A stretch of 64,000 bases of DNA from Streptomyces sp. NRRL S-340 (GTDB lineage Bacteria > Actinomycetota > Actinomycetes > Streptomycetales > Streptomycetaceae): the NCBI RefSeq assembly GCF_000720185.1, contig NZ_JOIY01000004.1, positions 62,001-126,000 on the forward strand. Direction: 5' to 3'. A program made the position numbers and the translations under genes. The notes beneath the pieces are model-generated. The model was given only the letters and a program-made list of their open reading frames with translations, was not told the DNA's origin and did not search any database. This document shows, in pieces, positions 41,005-49,319 of this stretch (position 1 is its first letter; each line of letters begins with the position of its first letter).

Positions 41005-42555
41005 TTGTTCGGCACCGCCCTGAGTCAGCTCCGCTACGGCATGGCCGTGCTGCGCAACCGCCCGATCCGGCCGCGTGACCTGGAGCGCATCGCCCGCGAC
41101 CTGGTCGCCACGCTGGAGGAGTTCGGCGCGCCCGGCGCCGACTCGGCGCTGCTGCCGGGGCAGGCGGGGCAGATCGATCCCGAGGTGCGGCGGACGGTGA
41201 CCCGGCGCAGTCTGCGGGCCACCGCGCGGGCGGCGGTCCGGCACACCGCCTACTACCGGCATGTCTTCGAGCGGGCCGGGCTCGATGCCGACGCCCTCGA
41301 TCCGTACACCGGCGGTTCCGGTCCCGGCAGTTGGTCCCAGGTGCCGGTCACCTCGAAGAAGGCTCTGCGCGGCATGCCCGGGGCGTTCGTGTCGGCGGCG
41401 GCGCGGCCCGCCCTGATGGCCCTCACCACGGGGACCAGCGGAACACCCACCGCCGTCTGGTACTCGCGTGCCGAACTCGACGTCACCATCGCGCTCAGCA
41501 CCATCTCGGCCGCACTCGGCATGGGACTGCGCCCGCACCACACCCTCGCCTACGCCGGCTGCTCGCGGGCCACGCTGCCGCTGATCAACGCCGAGGAGTC
41601 GACGACACGGGTCGGCGCGTCCTTCGTCCAGTTCGGCACGCTGGCACCCGCTCTGGCCCTGGACCGGCTCGCCGCCCCGCTCGGGCTGCCGGGCAAGGCC
41701 GGCCAGATCACCCACCTCAGCACCTCGGCCTCCTACCTGTCCGCGCTGGTGCACCGGGCCGAGCGGGACGGCTGGCGGCCCGCGGACTTCGGGCTGCTGA
41801 GCATCGGCGTGGGCGGCGAGGTGCTGTCCGGGCCGCTGCGCGAGCGCGCCGAGGCCGTGTTCGGGGCGCCCGTCGGGACCTCGTACCTGATGACCGAGAC
41901 CCTGCCCTCCGGCGGTACGCCGTGCGGCCGGGGGCATCTGCACCACACCCCCGAGTTCGGGCACCTGGAGGTCCTCGACCCGCTCACCTGGGAGCCGACC
42001 CCGCCCGGCGGCACCGGCGTGATCGTGCACACCCCCTACTTCCCCTACCGGGAGTGCACGCTGCTGCTGCGCTACGCCACCGGTGACCTGGTACGGACAC
42101 CCTCCGCCGCGCCCGCCTGCGAGCTGGCCCACCTGCCCGCCACCTCGGAGATCCTCGGCCGCTGGACCGGGCCGCTCAGCGCCTCACTGACCACCCGCGC
42201 CCTGCTCGACCTCATCGAGGCCGAGCCCGAGGTGCCGCTGCCCGCCCGGTACGCGGTGACCGAACAGCCCGGCGGGGGCGCGCTGCTGCACCTGCTCGTG
42301 CCCTCCCTGCCCGCGACCGCGCTGCGGGCCCGGCTGGAGGAGCGCGCCACCGCGGCGGGCCTGCCGCTGGCCGGGCTGGTGCTCTACGACGACCGGTCGG
42401 CGATGCCGCCCACCAGCCCGCTCCGCGCCGACCTGCGCGAGCACAGCTTCGAGAGCGTGCCCGCGCCCGGCCGGCCGGACCGCTCGCCCCGCACCCCCGC
42501 CGTCGCCGCGCACGGCGGGACCGCGGCGGGCGAGGAAGGGGTGGCCGGCGCGTGA
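41005..42555 (+). CDS. PaaK-like AMP-forming ligase
   Basis: 516-residue member of the adenylate-forming superfamily close to phenylacetate-CoA ligase and CapK-like proteins. The N-terminal signature (VPVTSKKALRG), P-loop LTTGTSGTPTAVW (about 140-152), SYLMTETLPSGG (about 293-304) and RYATGDLVRT are visible, followed by a small C-terminal domain. It should activate a carboxylic acid as an adenylate; substrate and acceptor (CoA, carrier protein, amine) are unknown. The start is TTG at 41005: AGGAGGG lies 6 bases upstream and no ATG or GTG fits as well. Its end overlaps the next gene by four bases (GTGA), so the pair is translationally coupled. Confidence 0.82.
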   Translation: MFGTALSQLRYGMAVLRNRPIRPRDLERIARDLVATLEEFGAPGADSALLPGQAGQIDPEVRRTVTRRSLRATARAAVRHTAYYRHVFERAGLDADALDPYTGGSGPGSWSQVPVTSKKALRGMPGAFVSAAARPALMALTTGTSGTPTAVWYSRAELDVTIALSTISAALGMGLRPHHTLAYAGCSRATLPLINAEESTTRVGASFVQFGTLAPALALDRLAAPLGLPGKAGQITHLSTSASYLSALVHRAERDGWRPADFGLLSIGVGGEVLSGPLRERAEAVFGAPVGTSYLMTETLPSGGTPCGRGHLHHTPEFGHLEVLDPLTWEPTPPGGTGVIVHTPYFPYRECTLLLRYATGDLVRTPSAAPACELAHLPATSEILGRWTGPLSASLTTRALLDLIEAEPEVPLPARYAVTEQPGGGALLHLLVPSLPATALRARLEERATAAGLPLAGLVLYDDRSAMPPTSPLRADLREHSFESVPAPGRPDRSPRTPAVAAHGGTAAGEEGVAGA

Positions 42556-43769
42556 ACGGAACCGCCCTGGTGGCACTCAGCTGTTGCGTGGCCGCGCTCA
42601 TGGTGGTGGCCGGCGGCTATCTGGCCCGGGTCGCCATGCCCAGGCCGCCGGTCGGCGTCTACGCCCCGGCGGACGTCGCCGCGCTGTGCGCCGGGGTGGT
42701 CGTGGCCCCGCTGCTGTACGGCGCGCTGCCGGGCGCCTGGGTGTCGGCGCTGTTCGGACTGGTGCTCTGCGTGGCCGTGCAGTTCACGCTGGCTCCGCTG
42801 TGTTCCGGCCGCTGGGCCTGGTGCCTCGCGCTCGCTGCGACCGGTCTGACCGCGGGGGCGGCCTTCACGGGCACGGCGGCGGGGGTGCGCGCCGGCACCG
42901 GCGTCCTGCTGGCCGTGGCGGTGGTGGGTGTGGCGAACCTGTGGGCGCAGAGCGGGATGCGTTCGGCCCAGGTGGCCGCGCTGGCCGCCGCGTTGACCTG
43001 CTACGACCTGATCGCCACCACGCTCACGCACGTCACCGGGGACTTCTTCGAGCAGGTGCGGGGGCGGCCGTTCGCCCCGCTGCTCGCGCTCACCGGCGGC
43101 GCGCATCCGGTGGCCGTCGGTCTCGGGGACCTGCTGCTGCTCGTCCTGTTCCCGCTGGTGGCGGCGAAGGCGTACGGCCGGGGTGCGGCGCTGCTCGCGG
43201 GGGCCGTCGGGGTCGCGGTCACCAGTGCGGTCAGCGCGCTGTTCGCGCTGGGCGCGCTCACTGAGGGCTTCCCCCTGCTGACCGCGCTGGGGCCGCTGAT
43301 CGTGGTGCAGCACCTGGTGTGGTCGCGCCGGGCGGGCGGGGAGCGCACCACCGCCGAGTGGCGTGCCGGTGCCGTGGCGCCCGCGCCGCGGCCGGGCGCC
43401 CTCGGACCGGACGCCCGGCTGACCGCGGCGGTCGCCCTGACGCCGGCCGGCCTGACGGCCGGCGCGGAAGGACTGACCGCCTCCGGCGGCGGAACGGCGG
43501 CCGGCGACGGGGGGCTGCCGACCACCGGCGGGAGCCCCGCGGCCACCGTCGAAGGACCAGGGGCCGACGACGAGGGGATGACGGTCACCGCTTCGGGGCC
43601 GGGCGCGGGCGAGGGGGGACCGACGGCCACCGGCGGTCTGCCGGAGGGCAGTTGGGTCGTCCTGCGCGACGGCCGTGTCGTCGGGGCCGGTGGCTCCCCC
43701 GGCCTGGCCCGTCGCGACGCCCGGGAACGCGGCGAGGACGCCGGTCCGCTGGTGGCCCGCCTCGTCTGA
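42552..43769 (+). CDS. Nine-helix membrane protein with presenilin-like GxGD motifs
   Basis: 405 residues from GTG at 42552. Nine hydrophobic segments are seen at about 5-26, 41-61, 63-83, 89-112, 115-134, 138-160, 186-208, 211-236 and 239-257. Segment 6 holds CYDLIATT (Tyr151-Asp152), and segment 7 holds GLGDLLLLVLFPL (Gly190-Asp193). These are the two catalytic aspartate motifs, YD and GxGD, of presenilin/signal-peptide-peptidase intramembrane proteases, in the helices where that family has them. The third family motif, PAL in helix 9, is only approximate here (TALGPLI). A cytosolic tail of about 145 residues (261-405) is Ala/Gly/Thr-rich and ends in a small conserved-looking module (GSWVVLRDGRVVGAGGSPGLARRDA). 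Protease activity is inferred from motifs only. It overlaps the ligase gene by four bases. Confidence 0.7.
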   Translation: MNGTALVALSCCVAALMVVAGGYLARVAMPRPPVGVYAPADVAALCAGVVVAPLLYGALPGAWVSALFGLVLCVAVQFTLAPLCSGRWAWCLALAATGLTAGAAFTGTAAGVRAGTGVLLAVAVVGVANLWAQSGMRSAQVAALAAALTCYDLIATTLTHVTGDFFEQVRGRPFAPLLALTGGAHPVAVGLGDLLLLVLFPLVAAKAYGRGAALLAGAVGVAVTSAVSALFALGALTEGFPLLTALGPLIVVQHLVWSRRAGGERTTAEWRAGAVAPAPRPGALGPDARLTAAVALTPAGLTAGAEGLTASGGGTAAGDGGLPTTGGSPAATVEGPGADDEGMTVTASGPGAGEGGPTATGGLPEGSWVVLRDGRVVGAGGSPGLARRDARERGEDAGPLVARLV

Positions 43770-43906
43770 GGGGCCACCGGCCCCCGCGCCCGCCCTCGCC
43801 TCCGCAGCTCACGTGCCGTAGGTCACACGACCTCACCTGGCGGTCGGCGGTGCGTGCGTGAGCTGGGGCACACCCGCGGTCCGACCTGCGGTCAACTCGG
43901 TGCGTC

Positions 43907-43935
43907 TTGACGGCAATTGCGGGTATTCGTACAGG
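43907..43935 (+). promoter_or_regulatory. Candidate promoter of ketosynthase gene
   Basis: TTGACG at 43907-43912 and TACAGG at 43930-43935 are 17 bp apart, in a locally AT-richer spacer of 273 bases upstream of the ketosynthase. This suggests the ketosynthase can be transcribed separately from the ligase and membrane protein pair. Confidence 0.5.
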
Positions 43936-44042
43936 CGTCCTGTTTGGGACCCACGTCTATTTCCGTAGTTTTCCTGCTGTTTGTCCCTTTCACTCAGATG
44001 GTCCGCCGAACGACACCTCGGGTCACAGGAAGCAGTACGGAT

Positions 44043-45839
44043 ATGTCCAAATCGTCCGAGATGCCAGAAGTCCCCCTCAGCCCCCACACAGTTACCGCCG
44101 CCGAGGCCGTCCCCGGCGATCTGATCGCCCTCTCGCAGGACGAGGCCGCGCGACGGCAGTGGTGTGTCGTGATGCACACCCTGCCCGAGTCACCGGAGAC
44201 GATCCGGATGACCCTGCGGCCGCCGCTCGGCGGCCCCGACCGCGAGACGGTCCTCGCGCGCGGGCAGGAGGTGGTCGTCGCCGGGCGGCGGGTCGACGTC
44301 GCCGCCGTGCCCGCCGTGTCGTCACCGCGGCTGGACGCCGTCGAGTTCCGGGACGGCGACAGCGTCACCCGGCTGCGGGCCGTCGACCCGGAGGGCGCCG
44401 AGGTGACGTACCGGCGGCGCTGGGGGCGGTGGCACCGCGACCTCGACGCCCGGACCACGCAGACCGTGTCCGACGACGTCGTACGGGCCTGGGCGGCCGA
44501 CGCCGACCGGGCCGGGTACGTCGTACGGCACCACGGGCGGCCGGCCCGCGAACCCTCGGCGGCCGGACCGCGGCGGGTCGTCGTGACCGGCCTGGGCGCC
44601 ATGACGCCGCTGGGTGCCGGGGTGGGCGAGCTGTGGCAGGGGCTGCTCGCGGGGCGTCACGGCATACGCGAACTGGAGGGCGAGGAGTTCGCGGAGCTGC
44701 CCGTGCGCACCGCGGGCGTCGTGCCCGTGGATCCGTCCTCCCTGCTGTCCCGCGCCGCCGCCCGGCGGATGAACCGGGCCGCGCAGTTCGCCGTGCTCGC
44801 CGCCCGCGAGGCCTGGGGCGACGCCGGGTACGCCGAGGGCGGGACGCGGGAGAGCGGGCTCGACCCGGAGCGGGTCGGCGTCAGCCTCGGCTCCATCCTC
44901 GGGGACGCCTCGGTCCTCGTCGGCGGCGACCGGAAGCTGCGCGAGAAGGGGCCGCGCGGTGTGTCCCCGCTCACCACGCCCATGACCGTGCCCTCGCAGG
45001 CCGCCTCGCAGGTCTCGCTCGACCTGCACATCACCGGCGAGGCCCGGACCGTGACCAGCGCCTGCGCCTCCGGCACCGAGGCGATCGGACAGGCCGTCGA
45101 CCGCATACGGTACGGCCGTGTCGACGTCGCCCTGGCCGGTGGCGCCGAGGCCGTCGTCACACCGGCGATCATGGCGTCCTTCGCCGCCATGCGCGCCCTG
45201 TCCGGCCTGGATCCGGCCGACGGCACCTCACCTTCGCGGCCCTTCGCCAAGGACCGCGCCGGGTTCGTCAACGGAGAGGGCGCCGGGGTGCTCGTGCTGG
45301 AGGCCGAGGAGCACGCCCGCGCCCGGGGCGCCCGGATCTACTGCGAGGCCGCCGGGTGGGGGCTGTCCGCCGACGCGCACCACATGGCGGCGCCCGACCC
45401 GTCGGGCAGCGGGGTCGCCCTCGCGCTGCGGCGGGCCGTCCGCGACGCCGGCGGGCACGTCGTGGACGTCGTCCACGTCAACGCGCACGCCACCGCCACC
45501 ACGGAGGGCGACCTCGCCGAGGCCGGGGCGCTGCGGGCCGTGCTCGGGGCGGGTGGCGTGCCCGTCACCGCGCTCAAGGGACACCTCGGGCACCTGCAGG
45601 GTGCCGCGGGCGGCGTCGAGGCCGTCGCCGCCGTGCTCACCCTGCACAACGGCGTCGTACCGCCGACCGTGGGCTGCGCCGAGGTCGACGAGGAGATCGC
45701 GCTCGACGTCGTGACCGGCACACCCCGCCCGCTGCCCGGCGACGGCGACCTGGTCCTGAGCAACTCCTTCGGCTTCGGCGGCCACAACGCCGTACTGGCC
45801 CTGCGGCGGCTGCCCGCGGCACACCGGGCCGGGCGCTGA
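44043..45839 (+). CDS. Ketosynthase with novel N-terminal domain
   Basis: 598 residues. Residues about 176-595 are a FabF/KAS II-type condensing enzyme: nucleophile Cys341 in SACASGTEA, His482 in NAHATATTEGD, Lys512 and His517 in LKGHLGHLQGAAG, and the ending NSFGFGGHNAVLAL. The usual AHGT is AHAT. Residues about 1-170 are a separate domain I do not recognise (PGDLIALSQDEAARRQWCVVMHT, TVLARGQEVVVAGRRVDVAAV, EVTYRRRWGRWHRDLDART), probably beta-rich. FabF-like enzymes are normally about 410 residues without such an extension. ATG at 44043 has AGGAAG upstream. No acyl carrier protein or chain-length factor is adjacent, so it must borrow partners or act on the ligase product. Confidence 0.85.
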   Translation: MSKSSEMPEVPLSPHTVTAAEAVPGDLIALSQDEAARRQWCVVMHTLPESPETIRMTLRPPLGGPDRETVLARGQEVVVAGRRVDVAAVPAVSSPRLDAVEFRDGDSVTRLRAVDPEGAEVTYRRRWGRWHRDLDARTTQTVSDDVVRAWAADADRAGYVVRHHGRPAREPSAAGPRRVVVTGLGAMTPLGAGVGELWQGLLAGRHGIRELEGEEFAELPVRTAGVVPVDPSSLLSRAAARRMNRAAQFAVLAAREAWGDAGYAEGGTRESGLDPERVGVSLGSILGDASVLVGGDRKLREKGPRGVSPLTTPMTVPSQAASQVSLDLHITGEARTVTSACASGTEAIGQAVDRIRYGRVDVALAGGAEAVVTPAIMASFAAMRALSGLDPADGTSPSRPFAKDRAGFVNGEGAGVLVLEAEEHARARGARIYCEAAGWGLSADAHHMAAPDPSGSGVALALRRAVRDAGGHVVDVVHVNAHATATTEGDLAEAGALRAVLGAGGVPVTALKGHLGHLQGAAGGVEAVAAVLTLHNGVVPPTVGCAEVDEEIALDVVTGTPRPLPGDGDLVLSNSFGFGGHNAVLALRRLPAAHRAGR

Positions 45840-46158
45840 GCCCTGCGGGCGCCGGCCCTCACCGGGCCAGGGCGCGACCCGAAAGGGACGCCGTCCGCCC
45901 GGAGGGCGGGCCCGCTGCGTCCGGTGCGCGCGGCCGCAAGGCGGAAGGCCGTCCTCGTCCGGGCCCGCGACGTGGACGGTCCCGGCAACGCGGCGAGCGC
46001 GCGTGCCGGGCGCCACGAGGCCGGGACACCCAAGAGCCGCGGTCGCCTCCCGGCCGAAGACCGGGGAGTTCCTCCCGGCCGAACACCGGGGGGGCACCTC
46101 CCGGCCGAAGACCGGGGAGTTCCTCCCGGCCGGCGGGAAGGGGGTTCTCGGAACACTC
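45840..46158. other. Intergenic region between convergent ketosynthase and ku genes
   Basis: No gene recognised in 319 bases. The left part holds GC-rich inverted repeats (GTCCGCCCGGAGGGCGG near 45893-45909) of the kind scattered in Streptomyces spacers. The right part is the 25-bp tandem array listed separately. Both convergent transcripts must end here. Confidence 0.55.
46046..46133 (-). repeat. 25-bp direct repeats downstream of ku
   Basis: Units beginning CCTCCCGGCCGAA start at 46046, 46071, 46097 and 46122 (the last truncated), a period of 25-26 bp. Each contains the small inverted repeat CCGGCCGAAGACCGG, so the array could form serial hairpins and act as a bidirectional terminator between the ketosynthase and ku genes. 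Confidence 0.85.
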
Positions 46159-47247
46159 CTAGGCCGTGCGTTTGCGGGACGCCGTCTTCTTCGCCGGGGT
46201 CTTCTTCGCGGCCGACTTGCCGGACGAGGCGGTCTTCTTCGGCTGGGCCCGCGTCTGCGACGACTTGGCCGCCGTCTTCTTGGCACCGGAGGCGGTCTTC
46301 TTCGCGGAGGAGGCCGTCTTCTTGGCGGCCGTCTTCCCCGACGCCGCCTTCTGCGGAGCGGTGCGGGCCGCCTTGCGGCGCGGGAGGTGCCTGACCTCGG
46401 CGTCCCCCTCTCCCTCGGCCTCGGCCTCCTGGCCGCCCTCCCCGGCGGTCTTCGCCCCGCCCTCCTCCTCACCCCGGGACCGCCTGGCCGCCCGCACGCT
46501 GTTCTCCAGGGCCGCCATCAGGTCGAGGACCTTGCCGCCGGGCGCCGGTTCATGGGTCTCGGGGGGCGCCTCGCCGGAGGCCTTCGCGGCGATGACCTCC
46601 TCCAGTGCCTCGCGGTACTCGTCGTGCAGGTCCTCCAGGTCGACCTCGCCGAGGGTGTCCATCAGGGCGTCGGCGAGGTCCAGCTCCTTGTCGCGGACCG
46701 TGACGTCGGTCTCCGGGGCGACGCCCTGGGGCGCGCGGATCTCGTCCGGCCACAGCAGCCCGTGCATGGCGATCACGTCGTCCACCACGCGGAGCATGCC
46801 CAGGCGTTCGCGCCCGCGCAGGGCGAACTTCGCGATCGCCACCCGCTCGCTGCGCTTGAGCGCCTCGCGCAGCAGGGTGTACGGCTTGGCGGCCGGGGCG
46901 CCGCTCGCGGCCAGGTAGTAGGCGTGCTCCATCTGGAGGGGGTCGATCCGGTCGGCCGGGACGAAGGCCACGATGTCGATCGTCCGGGCGGTCGGCAGCG
47001 GCAGGTGGGCCAGGTCCTCGTCGGTGATCGGGATGATGGTGCCGTCCGCGTCCTCGTACCCCTTGCCGATCTCGCCCTGGGTGACCTCGCGGTCCTCCAG
47101 CTCGCACACCTTGCGGTAGCGGATGCGGCCGCCGTCCTCCGTGTGGATCTGGCGGAAGGAGATGGTGTGGTTCTCGGTGGCGTTCACCAGCTTGATCGGG
47201 ATGCTGACCAGGCCGAACGAGATGGCACCGTTCCAGATGGATCGCAC
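46159..47247 (-). CDS. ku: Ku DNA end-binding protein
   Basis: Bacterial Ku (362 residues), a homodimer ring that binds double-strand ends in non-homologous end joining. The core (about 1-255) starts RSIWNGAISFGLVSIPIKLVNATE as in the family. The C-terminus (about 285-362) is a long Lys/Ala-rich tail with repeated KKTA units, which in Streptomyces and mycobacteria binds DNA. GTG at 47247 is preferred to GTG 47256 because GGAAGG then sits 8 bases upstream. It is divergent from ligD over only 86 bases. Confidence 0.95.
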   Translation of the reverse strand: MRSIWNGAISFGLVSIPIKLVNATENHTISFRQIHTEDGGRIRYRKVCELEDREVTQGEIGKGYEDADGTIIPITDEDLAHLPLPTARTIDIVAFVPADRIDPLQMEHAYYLAASGAPAAKPYTLLREALKRSERVAIAKFALRGRERLGMLRVVDDVIAMHGLLWPDEIRAPQGVAPETDVTVRDKELDLADALMDTLGEVDLEDLHDEYREALEEVIAAKASGEAPPETHEPAPGGKVLDLMAALENSVRAARRSRGEEEGGAKTAGEGGQEAEAEGEGDAEVRHLPRRKAARTAPQKAASGKTAAKKTASSAKKTASGAKKTAAKSSQTRAQPKKTASSGKSAAKKTPAKKTASRKRTA

Positions 47248-47333
47248 GTGCAGCACCTTCCGGGTCGGATCAGGCGAGGCCTTTTCATCGCTTATGTCCG
47301 TGTTTCACGTAATCGGCATGCTTTTCTTATCGT

Positions 47334-48215
47334 ATGGCGCCGATCACAGTGGTGGAGGGGCGACGGCTCGCGCTCAGCAACCTGGACAAGGTCCTGTATC
47401 CCGCGACCGGGTTCACCAAGGGGGAGGTGCTGCACTACTACGCGACCGTCGCCGACGTGCTGCTCCCCCATCTGCGGGACCGTCCGCTGTCCTTCCTGCG
47501 GTACCCGGACGGGCCGGACGGCCAGGTCTTCTTCGCCAAGAACGTGCCGCCCGGTACGCCCGAGTGGGTGACGACGGCCGAGGTGCCGCGCTCGGAGGGG
47601 CCGGCCCGGATGGTGCTCGTGCAGGACCTGCCGAGCCTGATGTGGGCCGCGAACCTGGTGACCGAGTTCCACACGCCGCAGTGGGTGATCGCGGCGCCGG
47701 AGGAGGCCGACCGGATCGTCTTCGACCTCGATCCGGGGCCGCCGGCGACCGTGGTCGACTGCTGCCGGGTGGCGCTGTGGCTGCGGGAGCGCCTGGCCGC
47801 GGACGGGATCGAGGCGTACGCGAAGACCTCCGGGTCCAAGGGGCTGCACCTGCTGGCCGCGGTGCGCGGGGCGTCCGGCGAGCGGACCTCGGCGTACGCG
47901 AAGGGGCTGGCCGTGGAGGCGGAGAAGGCGATGCCGCGGCTGGTGGTGCACCGGATGACGCGCAGTCTGCGGCCGGGGAAGGTGTTCGTCGACTGGAGCC
48001 AGAACGCGGCGCGCAAGACGACGGCGGCGCCCTACACCCTGCGGGCGCGGGCGGAGCCTGCGGTGTCGGCACCGGTGACGTGGGAGGAGGTCACCGAGTG
48101 CCGCGCACCGGGGCGGCTCGGCTTCCGGGCGGACGACATCGCGCCCCGGGTCCAGGACTACGGCGACCTGCTGGCCCCGCTGCTGGACACGGAGCGGGCA
48201 CCCGAGGTGCCGTGA
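47334..48215 (+). CDS. ligD: LigD-type NHEJ polymerase/primase domain protein
   Basis: 293-residue stand-alone LigD polymerase domain (archaeo-eukaryotic primase fold), which fills and extends ends held by Ku. The catalytic Asp pair is in VFDLDPGPP, and the SGSKGLHLL and VFVDWSQNAARKTTAAPYTLRA motifs are present. There is no ligase or nuclease domain here, so sealing must use a ligase encoded elsewhere. ATG at 47334 lacks a ribosome site, and the message may be leaderless or short-leadered. It shares the short divergent region with ku. Confidence 0.94.
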   Translation: MAPITVVEGRRLALSNLDKVLYPATGFTKGEVLHYYATVADVLLPHLRDRPLSFLRYPDGPDGQVFFAKNVPPGTPEWVTTAEVPRSEGPARMVLVQDLPSLMWAANLVTEFHTPQWVIAAPEEADRIVFDLDPGPPATVVDCCRVALWLRERLAADGIEAYAKTSGSKGLHLLAAVRGASGERTSAYAKGLAVEAEKAMPRLVVHRMTRSLRPGKVFVDWSQNAARKTTAAPYTLRARAEPAVSAPVTWEEVTECRAPGRLGFRADDIAPRVQDYGDLLAPLLDTERAPEVP

Positions 48216-48247
48216 CCGGCGGGCGACCACCGGTCACGAAATCACCC

Positions 48248-48283
48248 AGGTCACGCAGGTCACGGAGGTCACGGAGGTCACGG
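48248..48283. repeat. 9-bp tandem repeat
   Basis: Four copies of AGGTCACGG (first copy ends in C) between ligD and the NERD gene. They are non-coding and followed by further GC-rich sequence. Confidence 0.85.
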
Positions 48284-48377
48284 ACGACCGTGCGGCGTGC
48301 CGGGGCGAACCCCGCCGCGGGAAGGGGCACAGCCCCCGTGGTCCACCGGCGCACAGCCCCGTGGACCACCGCCGGGT

Positions 48378-49217
48378 CTACGCCCTCGCCCACGTGCCCC
48401 GGTCCCGCGCCATCGCGTGCAGCGCTTCCACGTCCGCCGGTTTCAGCACGCCGCCTGCGCGGGCCAGGTCCGCCAGGTCCGTGTCCCGCAGGATGCGGAC
48501 GCCGCGCGGCGGGGCCGTGACCCGCAGGCCGGCCGGACCGGTCAGGGCCAGCAGCGGGTGGACCTCGGCGGTGAGGGCGTGGGAGGCGCGGGCGGCGGCT
48601 GCGCGGACGCCGCGCAGCAGGGGCTCCGGCTCGTGGCGGCCCAGTGCGACCGACGGGTCGGCCACCCGCACCCGCTGCTTGCGCGCGTACAGGGAGTGCA
48701 CGGTGAACAGTCCGCCGGGGCCGATCACCAGGTGGTGGATGCGGTCGCCGCCGGGCAGCGGGACGGAGTGCAGGACGCGCCAGCCGGCGCCCTCCAGGCG
48801 GTCGAGCGCCTCCCCCGTCGCCCGTTCCGCCGCGAGCGCCCGGCGGCGCGGGTCCGGGCGGAGGCGGCGGGCGGGGGCCGGGTCGCGTTCGAGGGCGACG
48901 AGCAGCGCCTCACCTGGGCGGTTCGGCGCCAGGTCGTCGTCGGGACGGAGGCTCAGCCGGGCCAGGTCGGCGGGGGTGGGGACGGGCGGCGGGCCCACCG
49001 CGACCGGGCCGGCGAGGAAGGGGCCGAGCGCCTCCAGCACGGCCTCGCGGTCGTCCTCGGCCGGCAGGTGGACGCGGGCGGCCTCGCGGTCGTACCAGGC
49101 GAGGACGCGCCCGTCGGCGGCGCGCACGTACAGCCGCTCCTGTCCCTGGTGCGTCCCCGGTACGACGCGCAGGCGGCCCGGACCGGGCGGGCCGGGCAGC
49201 CGACGTGGTCCGCTCAT
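48378..49217 (-). CDS. NERD-domain protein
   Basis: 279-residue protein with a nuclease-related (NERD) domain at about 125-235. The domain is seen in the run GWRVLHSVPLPGGDRIHHLVIGPGGLFTVHSL, where the conserved Asp of GxDIDHLVIGP-like motifs is D in GGDRIHHLV. The variant RIHH in place of IDH makes catalysis uncertain. The N-terminal half is Arg/Pro-rich. Proximity to ku and ligD suggests a DNA-end or repair link, but this is inference. ATG at 49217. Confidence 0.78.
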   Translation of the reverse strand: MSGPRRLPGPPGPGRLRVVPGTHQGQERLYVRAADGRVLAWYDREAARVHLPAEDDREAVLEALGPFLAGPVAVGPPPVPTPADLARLSLRPDDDLAPNRPGEALLVALERDPAPARRLRPDPRRRALAAERATGEALDRLEGAGWRVLHSVPLPGGDRIHHLVIGPGGLFTVHSLYARKQRVRVADPSVALGRHEPEPLLRGVRAAAARASHALTAEVHPLLALTGPAGLRVTAPPRGVRILRDTDLADLARAGGVLKPADVEALHAMARDRGTWARA

Positions 49218-49319
49218 GCGCCATCACCCCCGCGACCATGGGAACAGGCGGGGTGCTGCCGGGGCAAGAACACGGCTACCTTTGAGGTGCCGTGGGTGGG
49301 GAGTTGGGGAGGCGCGCCG

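Noticed and set aside
46046-46133. CRISPR-like repeats
   Set aside because: Period of 25 bp is direct with no unique spacers, and no cas genes are present.
45228-46472. Minus-strand open frame joining the ketosynthase region to the ku tail
   Set aside because: Arg/Pro-rich shadow with no ribosome site; overlaps two supported genes.
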